A DNA stretch of 64,000 bases from Pseudokordiimonas caeni. GTDB taxonomy: Bacteria; Pseudomonadota; Alphaproteobacteria; Sphingomonadales; Kordiimonadaceae. Each line of letters opens with the position of its first letter. The stretch's first letter is position 1. The stretch spans positions 1,341,255-1,405,254 of the forward strand of contig NZ_JAPPRR010000001.1 in NCBI RefSeq assembly GCF_026719705.1. The letters are read 5' to 3'. The translations under genes were made by a program, and so were the position numbers. Shown here piece by piece: positions 17,070-25,886 of this stretch. Below the pieces are notes generated by a model that saw only the letters and a list, made by a program, of their open reading frames with translations, was not told where the DNA came from and ran no database searches.

Positions 17070-18020
17070 TCAAGCGACGTGTTGTGCCTTCACACGGCGC
17101 ACCGTCTTGCTTTTCGAGCGCATCACAATCGTTTCCGTGGTGATATAGCCATCAATCGTGCGATGCACGCCCTCAAGGAGCGAACCGTCGGTCACGCCGG
17201 TCGCCGCAAAGATCACATCGCCCGAGGCCATGTCTTCCATGTTATATTTGCGATCAAGATCCGTGATGCCCCATTTGCGGGCACGGGCGCGCTCGTCATC
17301 GTTGCGGAACAGCAAGCGGCCTTGCATCTGGCCACCGATGCAGCGCAGGGCAGCCGCTGCCAGCACACCTTCGGGCGCGCCGCCGGCCCCCATATACATA
17401 TCCACCCCGCCCGAACGGTCTGTAGTATTGATCACACCCGCAACGTCGCCGTCGCCGATCAGCTTCACGCCGCAGCCGATCTCGCGCAGTTCCTTGATCA
17501 GCTGGGTGTGACGCGGACGATCGAGCACACAAACCATCATCTCGGAGATTTTCTTGCCACGCGCCTTGGCAACGGCCGTCACGTTTTCGGATACCGATTT
17601 GTCGAGGTCGATGATGCCATCAGGCAGACCGCCACCCACGGCGATCTTGTCCATGTAAACGTCCGGCGCGTTCAGAAGCCCACCTTCTTCCGCCACCGCA
17701 ATCACGGCAAGCGCGTTCTGCTGGGCGCGAGCACAGATGGTGGTGCCTTCGAGCGGGTCAAGCGCGATATCGACGCGCGGGCCGCCGGTGCCGACCTTTT
17801 CACCGATATAAAGCATCGGCGCTTCGTCGCGCTCGCCCTCGCCGATCACGATGACGCCTTCGATGGGCATTTCGTTGAGAACCGAACGCATGGCCTCAAC
17901 CGCCGCGGCGTCTGCCGCTTTCTCGTCGCCCCGGCCATTGAGGGCACTGGCGGCGATAGCAGCGGCTTCGGTGACACGCACCATTTCAAGGACGAGCGTA
18001 CGGCTGAGGTCTTTAGACAT
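17070..18020 (-). CDS. glpX: Class II fructose-1,6-bisphosphatase
   Basis: This enzyme hydrolyses fructose-1,6-bisphosphate to fructose-6-phosphate in gluconeogenesis. It has 316 residues, normal for GlpX, and carries the metal and phosphate motifs GEGERDEAP, DPLEGTT and the later VGGGLPDG and GAGGAPEG. It lies 39 bases after hom, and its stop overlaps the possible upstream start of recJ. It would serve growth on organic acids and on amine-derived carbon. Confidence 0.95.
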   Translation of the reverse strand: MSKDLSRTLVLEMVRVTEAAAIAASALNGRGDEKAADAAAVEAMRSVLNEMPIEGVIVIGEGERDEAPMLYIGEKVGTGGPRVDIALDPLEGTTICARAQQNALAVIAVAEEGGLLNAPDVYMDKIAVGGGLPDGIIDLDKSVSENVTAVAKARGKKISEMMVCVLDRPRHTQLIKELREIGCGVKLIGDGDVAGVINTTDRSGGVDMYMGAGGAPEGVLAAAALRCIGGQMQGRLLFRNDDERARARKWGITDLDRKYNMEDMASGDVIFAATGVTDGSLLEGVHRTIDGYITTETIVMRSKSKTVRRVKAQHVA

Positions 18021-18059
18021 TCGGGTTCCCCTACATTGGTTCTATGGTCGAGGTATGGT

Positions 18060-19361
18060 TCAGACTTCCTCGATCCTGAGCATTGTGGGGCTCTCTAACA
18101 CACAATCCAGACCAGTGAAACGCTTGAGTGTCGCCTTGATGGCCGCTTCATTGGTCTTATGAGTGGTGAGCACCACATAGACCCCGCCGCCGGCGGCCTG
18201 GCCGCGCTGCAACAGGCTCTGGATCGAAACACCTTCGCGGCCAAGGGCCGCCGTGATGTCCGCCATCACGCCGGGCCGATCCTCGACCCGCAAACGGATA
18301 TAATAGGTGCCCTCGTGCGCGTCCGCCGGGATGGCTTTCGCCTTCTTCAGGCTGCCCGCCGGAATGCCGAACGTTGGACCGCCGCAGCCGCGCGCCACAT
18401 CCACAAGATCGGCGACAACCGCCGAAGCCGTCGGCCCTTCGCCTGCACCTGCGCCCTCGTATACCGTGCGGCCGACGAAATCAGCATGCACGACAACGGC
18501 GTTGGTACCGCCCATGACCTGCGCGAGCGGCGCGGCAAGCGGGACAAGTGCGGGGTAAACGCGGGTCTCGACACCCGCGTCCATCTGGCGGGCAACACCC
18601 AGAAGCTTGATGCGGAAGCCAAGTTCGGCGGCATAATCGATATCGACGGGCGCGATGGTGCGGATGCCTTCGATGGCCAGATTACCCATGTCGGGCTCGG
18701 TGCCGAAGGCGAGCGAGGCAAGGATCGCCGTTTTGTGTGCCGTATCAATGCCGTCGATATCAAAGCTCGGGTCAGCCTCGGCGTAGCCGATGCGCTGGGC
18801 GTCCGCCAGCACTTCGCCAAAGGGCAGCCCTTCGCGTTCCATCCGCGTCAGGATATAGTTGCAGGTGCCATTGAGGATGCCATGCACGCCGGTGATGGCG
18901 TTGGCAGCAAGCCCTTCGCGCAGCGACTTGATGATCGGAATGCCACCGGCCACGGCTGCCTCGAACCGGAGCGAGGCGCCTTTCTCCTCGGCGAGTGTGG
19001 CCAGCTCCTTGCCGTGATGCGCGATCAGTGCCTTGTTGGCGGTAACGAAGCTTTTGCCGCGCTTCAGTGTTTCGCGCGCCAGCGCCAGTGCCGGGCCGTC
19101 CGAACCGCCGATCAGTTCGACAACGACATCGACATCATCACGCACGGCGAGATCAACCGCATTGTCGCACCAGGCCAGCGCAGAAAGGTCCACGCCGCGA
19201 TCCCTGTTCCGGTCGCGCGCCGACACAGCTACAAGCTCAAGCCGGGCGCCACCGCGCGCGGCGAGCAGGTCGCCATGGGCGGCGAGGATCTTGACAACCC
19301 CGACGCCCACTGTGCCAAGGCCCGCGACCCCGATCTTTATCGGTTTATCTTTTTCTTTCAT
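18060..19361 (-). CDS. hom: Homoserine dehydrogenase
   Basis: This enzyme reduces aspartate semialdehyde to homoserine with NAD(P)H, the branch point to threonine and methionine. It has 433 residues. The Rossmann motif GLGTVGVGV is near the N-terminus, the catalytic region includes GTCNYIL and DPSFDIDGID, and a C-terminal ACT domain begins near residue 350 (YYIRLRVEDRPGV). The ACT domain suggests feedback control by threonine. It follows alaC by 23 bases. Confidence 0.95.
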   Translation of the reverse strand: MKEKDKPIKIGVAGLGTVGVGVVKILAAHGDLLAARGGARLELVAVSARDRNRDRGVDLSALAWCDNAVDLAVRDDVDVVVELIGGSDGPALALARETLKRGKSFVTANKALIAHHGKELATLAEEKGASLRFEAAVAGGIPIIKSLREGLAANAITGVHGILNGTCNYILTRMEREGLPFGEVLADAQRIGYAEADPSFDIDGIDTAHKTAILASLAFGTEPDMGNLAIEGIRTIAPVDIDYAAELGFRIKLLGVARQMDAGVETRVYPALVPLAAPLAQVMGGTNAVVVHADFVGRTVYEGAGAGEGPTASAVVADLVDVARGCGGPTFGIPAGSLKKAKAIPADAHEGTYYIRLRVEDRPGVMADITAALGREGVSIQSLLQRGQAAGGGVYVVLTTHKTNEAAIKATLKRFTGLDCVLESPTMLRIEEV

Positions 19362-19384
19362 GATAATAGTCTCTTTTCTTCAAC

Positions 19385-20611
19385 TCAATTCTTCGAAACT
19401 TGGGCGGCTGTCCAGTCAGCGATGATGCTGTCCTTGTTCGCCATGAATTTCTTGATATTGCGGATGGCCTGCCGCAGGCGGTGCTCGTTTTCCACAAGGG
19501 CGATCCGCACGAATCCTTCCCCATATTCGCCGAAGCCGACGCCCGGCGCCACCGCCACCTTGGCATGCTGCAGAAGAAGTTTGGCAAACTCCATCGAACC
19601 CATCTCGCGGAAATCTTCCGGCAGCGGCGCCCAGGCGAACATTGTGGCCTTCGGGCTCGGCACATCCCAGCCGGCAGCGGCAAGGCCGCTAATCAGCACA
19701 TCGCGGCGCGCTTTATAGGTACGGCGGTTTTCCTCGATGCAGTCCTGCGGGCCATTGAGGGCAGCCGTGGCCGCCACCTGCACTGGCGTGAAGGCACCGT
19801 AGTCGAGATAGCTTTTGACACGGGTCAGCGCGCTGATCAGTGTCTTGTTGCCAACCGCGAAACCGACGCGCCAGCCCGCCATCGAATAGGTCTTGGACAT
19901 GGAAGTAAATTCAACGGCGCAGTCCCATGCCTTGTCGATCTGCAGGATCGAGGGCGGCGGCACGTCGTCAAAATAAATCTCGGCATAGGCCAGGTCCGAC
20001 AGGATCCAGATGCCGCGCGCATGGCAGAAGTCCACGACTTCACGGTAAAAATCGAGATCGACAACCTCCGCCGTCGGGTTTGACGGATAATTGAGGATCA
20101 CGGCGCTTGGCGTCGGCACGCTGTGCTGCACAGCGCGGGAAAGCTCGCGCATGAAATTGGCGCCCGGTGCCATCGGCAGGTGGCGCACCGATGCCCCGGC
20201 AATCATGAAACCATAGGGGTGGATCGGATAGGACGGGTTCGGCGAAATGATCACATCACCCGGTGCCGTGATGGCTTGTGCGAGGTTGGCGAGCCCCTCT
20301 TTCGAACCCATCGTCACAATGGCCTCGGTTTCGGGGTCCACGTCCACGCTGAAGCGCCGCTTGTAATAGGCGGCAAGCGCCTTCCGGAGGCCCGGAATAC
20401 CTTTCGAAATCGAATAGCCGTGGGTCGTCGGATTATCGACCGTCTCTTTCAGCTTATCCACGATATGCTGGGGCGTGGGCAGATCGGGATTGCCCATGCC
20501 AAGATCAATAATATCTTCGCCACGCGCTCGCGCCGCCGCCTTCATCTGATTCACTTCAGCGAACAGATAAGGAGGAAGACGGCGGATACGGTAGAAGTCG
20601 TTGCTGCTCAT
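19385..20611 (-). CDS. alaC: Class I/II aminotransferase, AlaC-like (glutamate-pyruvate type)
   Basis: This PLP-dependent aminotransferase has 408 residues. The Schiff-base lysine lies in SMSKTYSMAGWR, and the substrate-binding arginine is probably in FVRIALVEN. It most resembles AlaC-type alanine aminotransferases, which sit upstream of hom in many alphaproteobacteria. Public annotations often call the same protein LL-diaminopimelate aminotransferase, so substrate assignment is uncertain. It is the first gene of the block and is divergent from phaC. Confidence 0.85.
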   Translation of the reverse strand: MSSNDFYRIRRLPPYLFAEVNQMKAAARARGEDIIDLGMGNPDLPTPQHIVDKLKETVDNPTTHGYSISKGIPGLRKALAAYYKRRFSVDVDPETEAIVTMGSKEGLANLAQAITAPGDVIISPNPSYPIHPYGFMIAGASVRHLPMAPGANFMRELSRAVQHSVPTPSAVILNYPSNPTAEVVDLDFYREVVDFCHARGIWILSDLAYAEIYFDDVPPPSILQIDKAWDCAVEFTSMSKTYSMAGWRVGFAVGNKTLISALTRVKSYLDYGAFTPVQVAATAALNGPQDCIEENRRTYKARRDVLISGLAAAGWDVPSPKATMFAWAPLPEDFREMGSMEFAKLLLQHAKVAVAPGVGFGEYGEGFVRIALVENEHRLRQAIRNIKKFMANKDSIIADWTAAQVSKN

Positions 20612-20695
20612 GGCGAAAAATGTTCCAATTGGTTGGGTGGATGCCGATACGGCAGTGAAACTGTCGTTTCACCGGCCTACATCTAAGGGAATTGT

Positions 20696-20732
20696 ATTGC
20701 GCACGCAATCTTCGTAATCATTTGCGATGCAT
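20696..20732. promoter_or_regulatory. Two PhaR-like TTGC-N3/4-GCA sites upstream of phaC
   Basis: TTGC-N4-GCAA (20697-20708, within the inverted repeat ATTGCG-CA-CGCAAT) and TTGC-N3-GCA (20722-20731) lie 60-90 bases before phaC. They resemble the CTGC-N3/4-GCAG sites described for the polyhydroxyalkanoate repressor PhaR. No phaR gene is in the window. Confidence 0.45.
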
Positions 20733-20788
20733 TTTGTAATAGTCTTGCGCGAACCTGAAGGTTCGTCAGTCATTGCGGGGGGCAGATC

Positions 20789-22585
20789 ATGACCGATTCT
20801 GAGGGGACCAAGGGGACAGGCATGCCGGATATGGAGGCATACGCGGCCTTTGTGTCGGATGCTGCCGGCAAGTCGCAGCAAATGATCGAGGAATTCCTCG
20901 AATCCCAGCCAAGCGAAGTGCGCTCGGCGCTCGATCCCATGAACCTGACGCCGGCGATTCTGGACCTCACCCGCAAGATGGTGGCAGACCCCAACGCCTT
21001 CATGCGCAACCAGATCTCCTTCTTCGAGGACTATCTGAAGCTCGTCGATGCCTCGGCGCGGCGCATGGCGGGGATAGAAGCCATGCCGGTGATCGAGCCG
21101 GCCAAGGGCGACAAGCGCTTCAAGGCAGCGGGCTGGAGTGAACAGGCCCCCTTCGATTTCATCAAGCAGAGCTATCTTCTCGCCTCGCGCTATATCATGC
21201 AGATGGTCGGCAGCGTTCACGGGCTCGACCCTAAAGAAGCCAAAAAGGTCGAGTTTTTCACCAAGCAGATGGTCGATGCAGCGAGCCCCTCGAATTTCCT
21301 GCTGACCAACCCCGAAGCCATCCAAGCGACCATCGAATCGAAGGGCGAAAATCTGGTGCGCGGCATGCAGCATCTCTTGGAGGACTTCCAACGCAACCAA
21401 GGCATGCCGCTTGTGAAGATGGTGGACGACAGCAAGTTCGCTGTCGGCGAAAACCTCGCCACCACGCCAGGCAAGGTGGTGTTCCGCAACCGCCTGTTCG
21501 AGCTCATTCAGTATAGCCCGACCACGAAGGATGTGTACGCGACACCCATCGTGATCTTCCCGCCGTGGATCAACAAATATTACATCCTCGATCTCAGCCC
21601 CGAAAAAAGCTTCGTGGCGTGGGCAGTGGCGCAGGGCTTTACCGTCTTCATCGTATCGTGGGTGAACCCCGATGCGTCCTACGCCGACTGCGATATCGCG
21701 ACCTACATCAAGGAAGGTTTTCTCGAAGCGATCACCGTGGTGCAGGAAATCACCGGTGAGCCCTCGGTGCATACCGTGGGTTACTGCGTGGCCGGGACGA
21801 TCCTTTCCATGGTGCTGGCCTACCTCCATGCCGAGGGCCGCGAGGGTATCGTCAAATCTGCCACCTTCTTCACCGCACAGGTTGATTTCTCGGAAGCCGG
21901 GGACCTTTCAGTCTTCATCGATGATGAACAGCTGGCGGTTATCGACCGGATGATGGCCGAAAAGGGCTATCTCGACAAACGAGCCATGGCGCTGACCTTC
22001 AACATGCTGCGATCGAACGACCTGATCTGGTCCTATGTTGTGAACAATTACCTGATGGGCCGCGAGCCGATGGCCTTTGACCTGCTTTACTGGAACTGCG
22101 ACAGCACCAACCTGCCCCGCGCCTTCCACAAGCAGTATCTGAACTGGATGTACAAGAATAACGCATTGGTCGAACCCGGCGCCCTCGAGATCATGAGCCA
22201 GCCGATCGATCTGACGAGTGTGGAGACGCCCTGTTACATTCAGGCGGGCCGCGAGGATCATATCGCCCCGCCTCGTTCGGTCTTCAAAATCACCGATCAC
22301 TTCCAGGGGCCGATGCGCTTTGTGCTGGCGGGATCCGGCCATATCGCTGGCGTCGTCAACCCGCCTGCCGCCCATAAATATCAGTATTGGACCAATGATA
22401 ACCGCTACAAGGGCTTCGATGCCTTCCTTGAAGGCGCCGCCGAAACGCCCGGCAGCTGGTGGCCCGACTGGGCGGCATGGCTCGGCACACGCTCCGGCAA
22501 GAAGGTACCCGCGCGCGAACCCGGCAAAGGCCCGCACAAGGCGCTGGAGGATGCACCGGGCAGCTATGTGAAGGTCAAAAGCTGA
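20789..22585 (+). CDS. phaC: Class I poly(3-hydroxyalkanoate) synthase
   Basis: PhaC polymerises (R)-3-hydroxyacyl-CoA into storage granules. The 598-residue length fits class I. The catalytic triad is visible as Cys333 in GYCVAGT, Asp490 in GREDHIAPP and His518 in GSGHIAG. Other family marks are PPWINKYYILDL and DLLYWNCDSTNLP. The nucleophile box has Ala where Gly is most common (GYCxGGT). The gene stands alone between divergent alaC and a strong terminator; no phaA, phaB or phasin gene is adjacent. Confidence 0.95.
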   Translation: MTDSEGTKGTGMPDMEAYAAFVSDAAGKSQQMIEEFLESQPSEVRSALDPMNLTPAILDLTRKMVADPNAFMRNQISFFEDYLKLVDASARRMAGIEAMPVIEPAKGDKRFKAAGWSEQAPFDFIKQSYLLASRYIMQMVGSVHGLDPKEAKKVEFFTKQMVDAASPSNFLLTNPEAIQATIESKGENLVRGMQHLLEDFQRNQGMPLVKMVDDSKFAVGENLATTPGKVVFRNRLFELIQYSPTTKDVYATPIVIFPPWINKYYILDLSPEKSFVAWAVAQGFTVFIVSWVNPDASYADCDIATYIKEGFLEAITVVQEITGEPSVHTVGYCVAGTILSMVLAYLHAEGREGIVKSATFFTAQVDFSEAGDLSVFIDDEQLAVIDRMMAEKGYLDKRAMALTFNMLRSNDLIWSYVVNNYLMGREPMAFDLLYWNCDSTNLPRAFHKQYLNWMYKNNALVEPGALEIMSQPIDLTSVETPCYIQAGREDHIAPPRSVFKITDHFQGPMRFVLAGSGHIAGVVNPPAAHKYQYWTNDNRYKGFDAFLEGAAETPGSWWPDWAAWLGTRSGKKVPAREPGKGPHKALEDAPGSYVKVKS

Positions 22586-22591
22586 AATACA

Positions 22592-22615
22592 AAAGGCGCC
22601 GGAAACGGCGCCTTT
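22592..22615. terminator. Bidirectional terminator between phaC and the convergent gene
   Basis: The stem AAAGGCGCCG / CGGCGCCTTT is perfect with a GAAA loop, 6 bases after the phaC stop. It can serve both converging genes. Confidence 0.9.
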
Positions 22616-22638
22616 CTTCAAGGGAAGCGGGGGGAAGT

Positions 22639-23211
22639 TTATTCCTCGAAGTCGGCTTCGGCCTTGGCAGATTCCACATCCCGCATGGCAATCGCTTCAT
22701 CGTAAAGTGCGCGCAGCTCGATATTCACGGCGCGCATTTCCTCGATCCGGGCCAGCCGCTCGGATACCGCCGCGATGGCCTCGGCGCGACCATGCTTCCA
22801 GTTTTCCATCGCAGCTTCACGCGACATGGTTTTCACAACATTGCGAAGGGCTTCGGCTTCGATGGCGAGAACATCGACCACATTTCGGTCGAACACTGTG
22901 CTGCTCTCGACAAGCCTTTCAGCGACCTTGCGAGTCATTTCAAGCCGCATCAGAGTGGACGTCGCCACGGCCTTCTGGCACGCCGCCGTTGCCTCAGGCG
23001 CCTTCGCTGGTGCAGGAGCCACATGTGGAACGGGCGCAATTGCTGGCTCAAGCCGCTTGTAGCTCGTATCGCTCACCGCGCCCTTGCCGCCCAGTTCCCG
23101 CACGATCGACCCAAGGCTATCAAGCGACGCTGGCTCCCCGGCGAGCGCAATGCCCCCGGCAAGTGTTGCGACGGATAGTCCGGCGATGGCGAAACCCACG
23201 CGGCGTTTCAT
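22639..23211 (-). CDS. Secreted helical protein of unknown function
   Basis: I do not recognise this 190-residue protein. The ATG at 23211 has AGGGG upstream and begins a signal peptide (MKRRVGFAIAG, cleavage probably after ALAGE or nearby). A Pro/Ala-rich spacer (about 60-80) follows, then a predominantly helical domain with a single cysteine and many Glu, Arg and Ala. It is probably periplasmic. The next gene upstream on the same strand (23342-24358) is also a secreted helical protein, so the two may act together. No enzymatic motif is visible. Confidence 0.75.
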   Translation of the reverse strand: MKRRVGFAIAGLSVATLAGGIALAGEPASLDSLGSIVRELGGKGAVSDTSYKRLEPAIAPVPHVAPAPAKAPEATAACQKAVATSTLMRLEMTRKVAERLVESSTVFDRNVVDVLAIEAEALRNVVKTMSREAAMENWKHGRAEAIAAVSERLARIEEMRAVNIELRALYDEAIAMRDVESAKAEADFEE

Positions 23212-23280
23212 CGATAGTCCCCTTGCACAATGCACAGCCCGTTAACCATGCGTGGCACCATCATGCGTCAAATAAGCAAC

Positions 23281-23308
23281 AAGGGCAAGCGATCCGCCGC
23301 CTGCCCTT
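23281..23308 (-). terminator. Weak hairpin between the two secreted helical genes
   Basis: AAGGGCA (23281-23287) pairs with TGCCCTT (23302-23308) around a 14-base loop; only a weak T-rich stretch follows on the minus strand. Confidence 0.35.
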
Positions 23309-23341
23309 ACGAAAGATTATCAATTTCAGGTGAGCGCGCTG

Positions 23342-24358
23342 TCAGGCGGTGACGCCAGCGTCCGGGCTTTCGGGGGCCTCGGGTGCTTCATCAGCCTCCG
23401 GGGTCTCTGGGGCCTCCGGCGCCGCAGGGGTTTCAGCAGCCGGGTTGGTCTGCGGCGCGGCACTCACAGCTGGCGCATCGGGCGCTTTGGGGGCAGCTGG
23501 TGCAGCACCCGGTTGCGCAGCCTTGCGACGAGCCAGTTGCTCCTCCAGCCGTTCGCGGGTGCGCTTCAGGTCTGCTTCGGCGCGTTTCAGCGCTTCAAGA
23601 TGGCGTTCCTCGTCAACCTGCAACTGGAAAGCATTTTCCTTCAGCCGTTTGATATGCAGTTCGCGCACTTCACCATCAAGATCGACCTTCAGTTCAATGT
23701 CCTTGAGGGCATCGTTCACATTCTCGCGCGCCCGGCCCAGCACCACGACAAGTTCGTCGCGCATGTTGTCAAGGTCGCTCTGGTGTACCTCGATCTCGCG
23801 CAGAGCTTCGGAAAGTGAGCGCTGATAATGCTCTTCGGCTTCGGCGATATGTTCATTCACTTCGGCTTCCGACTGGTTACGCAAGCTTTCGCGCGCTGCC
23901 AGAAGGCTCTGCCGGGCCGACGCAAGTGCCGAGCGGTCGATGGCACGCATGTCGGTGGCGTCGCGGGCATCGAGGTCGGCAAGGGCGCGCTCTATATCTT
24001 CAAGTGCGCGCGACCGACCTTCCATCACTGCAGCCCGGATATCGGCCGGCCAGTTTTCGCTGCGGGCGGAGATATGACTGGAAATGGCCTTGCCGGATTC
24101 AGCGGTGGCTTTGGCAGCTTCCTTCACCGCCTTCACGGATTCCTTCGCTGCTTCGGCTTCGGCCTTGCGGGCGGCAGCTTCAGCTTTCTCGGCCTCGCGC
24201 TCAGCTTCGGCGGCTGCAGCCTCGGCGGCATCTGCAGCCTGCTCGGCCGCTCGTGTATCATCGTCAGTTGCAGCAAACGCCCACGCGGGGGTGGCAAGCG
24301 CGCTTCCGGTCAGGAGAAGGGCTGCGATGCCCGCCAGTTTCCTCGCCTTGATTGTCAT
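23342..24358 (-). CDS. Secreted Ala/Glu-rich coiled-coil protein of unknown function
   Basis: This is a 338-residue protein. A signal peptide (MTIKARKLAG to about residue 28, ending in TPAWAFA) precedes a long Ala/Glu/Lys coiled coil (about 30-90) that resembles TolA stalks in composition. A second helical region covers about 130-265, and a Pro/Ala/Glu tail (PEAPETPEA type repeats) ends the chain. There are no cysteines in the mature part. The start at 24358 is chosen for the signal peptide; an extension to 24382 would hide it. Low complexity makes homology calls unreliable. An envelope-spanning or surface role is a guess. Confidence 0.75.
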   Translation of the reverse strand: MTIKARKLAGIAALLLTGSALATPAWAFAATDDDTRAAEQAADAAEAAAAEAEREAEKAEAAARKAEAEAAKESVKAVKEAAKATAESGKAISSHISARSENWPADIRAAVMEGRSRALEDIERALADLDARDATDMRAIDRSALASARQSLLAARESLRNQSEAEVNEHIAEAEEHYQRSLSEALREIEVHQSDLDNMRDELVVVLGRARENVNDALKDIELKVDLDGEVRELHIKRLKENAFQLQVDEERHLEALKRAEADLKRTRERLEEQLARRKAAQPGAAPAAPKAPDAPAVSAAPQTNPAAETPAAPEAPETPEADEAPEAPESPDAGVTA

Positions 24359-24481
24359 TCTATCGGTCCTCCAACAGGCCATGCTATGGCATTGCCCCCA
24401 TGACGCTATCCTGCAACGAGCGGCGCCTGCTGCAAAGTCTTTTGGCGATGAATGGAAAGTCCCTTGCGACAGACCGCCGGA

Positions 24482-24889
24482 TCAATCGACCGGCAGCAGG
24501 AGCGCCGCAACCCGGCGTTCCTCAAGGAGCAGGACATTGTAGGTGCGGGCAGCCGCCCCGGTATCCATGATGTCATGCCCGATCCCGGCAGCGTCGAGCT
24601 TTGCCCGGAGGGCCGAGGGCACCAGCGACATGCGGGCACCGGTGCCGATCAGTACAAGGTCGATCTTTGGATCAGCATTCAAGGCTTTCCCGAAGTCGGC
24701 AAGCGTGAGAGAGGCGATATCTGTCGCCTCAATCGGATAGACCCCCCCCGGCAGGACAATGACGCCCCCCTCGAAACGGCGCCCCATCAGGCGGAAGCCA
24801 CCCTCCCCGTAGCCTTCCACCAGCAGCACATCATCGGGATGCTGCTGGTCAAGGAAGACGCCGGAGCCCTGGATGCTTTTGCCTGCCAC
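24482..24889 (-). CDS. Mth938-like domain protein (NDUFAF3-related family)
   Basis: This 135-residue protein has the Mth938-like fold pattern, including GGVIVLPGGVYP in the middle and LVLIGTGARM. It starts with a GTG 10 bases after the secF stop, with GAGGA upstream. The position after yajC-secD-secF is conserved in alphaproteobacteria. The eukaryotic relative NDUFAF3 is a complex I assembly factor; the bacterial function is not established. Confidence 0.8.
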   Translation of the reverse strand: MAGKSIQGSGVFLDQQHPDDVLLVEGYGEGGFRLMGRRFEGGVIVLPGGVYPIEATDIASLTLADFGKALNADPKIDLVLIGTGARMSLVPSALRAKLDAAGIGHDIMDTGAAARTYNVLLLEERRVAALLLPVD

Positions 24890-24899
24890 CTCGCCGTCC

Positions 24900-25874
24900 T
24901 CAGTTCGCGAACGGATCGACCGAACGGGACTTGTCCACCGTCGGGTCGTTATCCTGCACGTCGTTGAACATGTGCTCGCGGTCCAGCTTCATCAGCGTCA
25001 GGAGCGGCGACGCCACGAAGATCGAGCTGTAGGTACCCACAAAAATGCCCCAGATCATCGCAGCGGTGAAACCACGGATCACTTCGCCCCCGAAGATATA
25101 GAGGCCAAGCAGCGCCAGCAGTGTGGTGAAGCTTGTCATCGTCGTGCGGCTGAGTGTCTGGTTCAGCGAGAAGTCGATAAGCTCGGGCACCTCCATCTTG
25201 CGGAACTTGCGGATATTCTCTCGGATACGGTCGTAGACGACCACAGTATCGTTGAGCGAATAGCCGACAATGGTCAGGAGCGCCGCAATGACCGACAGGT
25301 TGAATTCGAGCTGTGTGATTGCGAAGAAGCCGATGGTCAGGATCACGTCGTGGAACAGCGCGATCACGGCGCCAAGGCCGAACTGCCATTCGAAACGGAA
25401 CCAGATGTAAATCAGCACGGCGGCAAGCGCGACCGAGATGGCGATGATGCCATCGCGCTTCAGCTCGCCCGAAACCTTCGGCCCGATCACGTTCTCCTGC
25501 CGGAAGCTCACGTCCGGCACGGTCTTTTCAAGCGTGGCGCGAACGAGATCAAGCGCTGCTTTCTGGGCCGCATCATCGCCGGGCTGGCGTTCAACGCGGA
25601 TCAGCGCTTCGCTCGGGCGGCCATATTCCTGCACGGAAACGTCGCCGAGGCCGAGATCCGAGAGAGAGCCGCGAACGTGGCCGATATCGATGGCGCTGTC
25701 ATTCGTGGTGCCGATTTCAACGGCAAGGCCGCCTTCGAAGTCGATGCCATAGTTGAGGCCGACGCTGAAGAAGAGCGCGATGGAAGCCACAATGCCGAGG
25801 ATCGAAAGCCCGTAGCAGAACTTGCGCGCCGCCATGAAGCCGATTTTGGTGTTATCCGGAATAAGCCGAAGCAT
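24900..25874 (-). CDS. secF: Protein translocase subunit SecF
   Basis: SecF works with SecD to drive late steps of Sec-dependent export using the proton or sodium gradient. The 324-residue protein has one N-terminal membrane helix, a periplasmic domain (with GIDFEGG) and five C-terminal helices including the GYSLNDTVVVYDRIREN motif. It follows secD by 12 bases. Confidence 0.97.
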   Translation of the reverse strand: MLRLIPDNTKIGFMAARKFCYGLSILGIVASIALFFSVGLNYGIDFEGGLAVEIGTTNDSAIDIGHVRGSLSDLGLGDVSVQEYGRPSEALIRVERQPGDDAAQKAALDLVRATLEKTVPDVSFRQENVIGPKVSGELKRDGIIAISVALAAVLIYIWFRFEWQFGLGAVIALFHDVILTIGFFAITQLEFNLSVIAALLTIVGYSLNDTVVVYDRIRENIRKFRKMEVPELIDFSLNQTLSRTTMTSFTTLLALLGLYIFGGEVIRGFTAAMIWGIFVGTYSSIFVASPLLTLMKLDREHMFNDVQDNDPTVDKSRSVDPFAN

Positions 25875-25886
25875 GGTGGTTCTTCC

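Noticed and set aside
19385-20611. LL-diaminopimelate aminotransferase
   Set aside because: The protein resembles AlaC-type enzymes and proteobacteria normally use the succinylase route; the name cannot be excluded from sequence alone.
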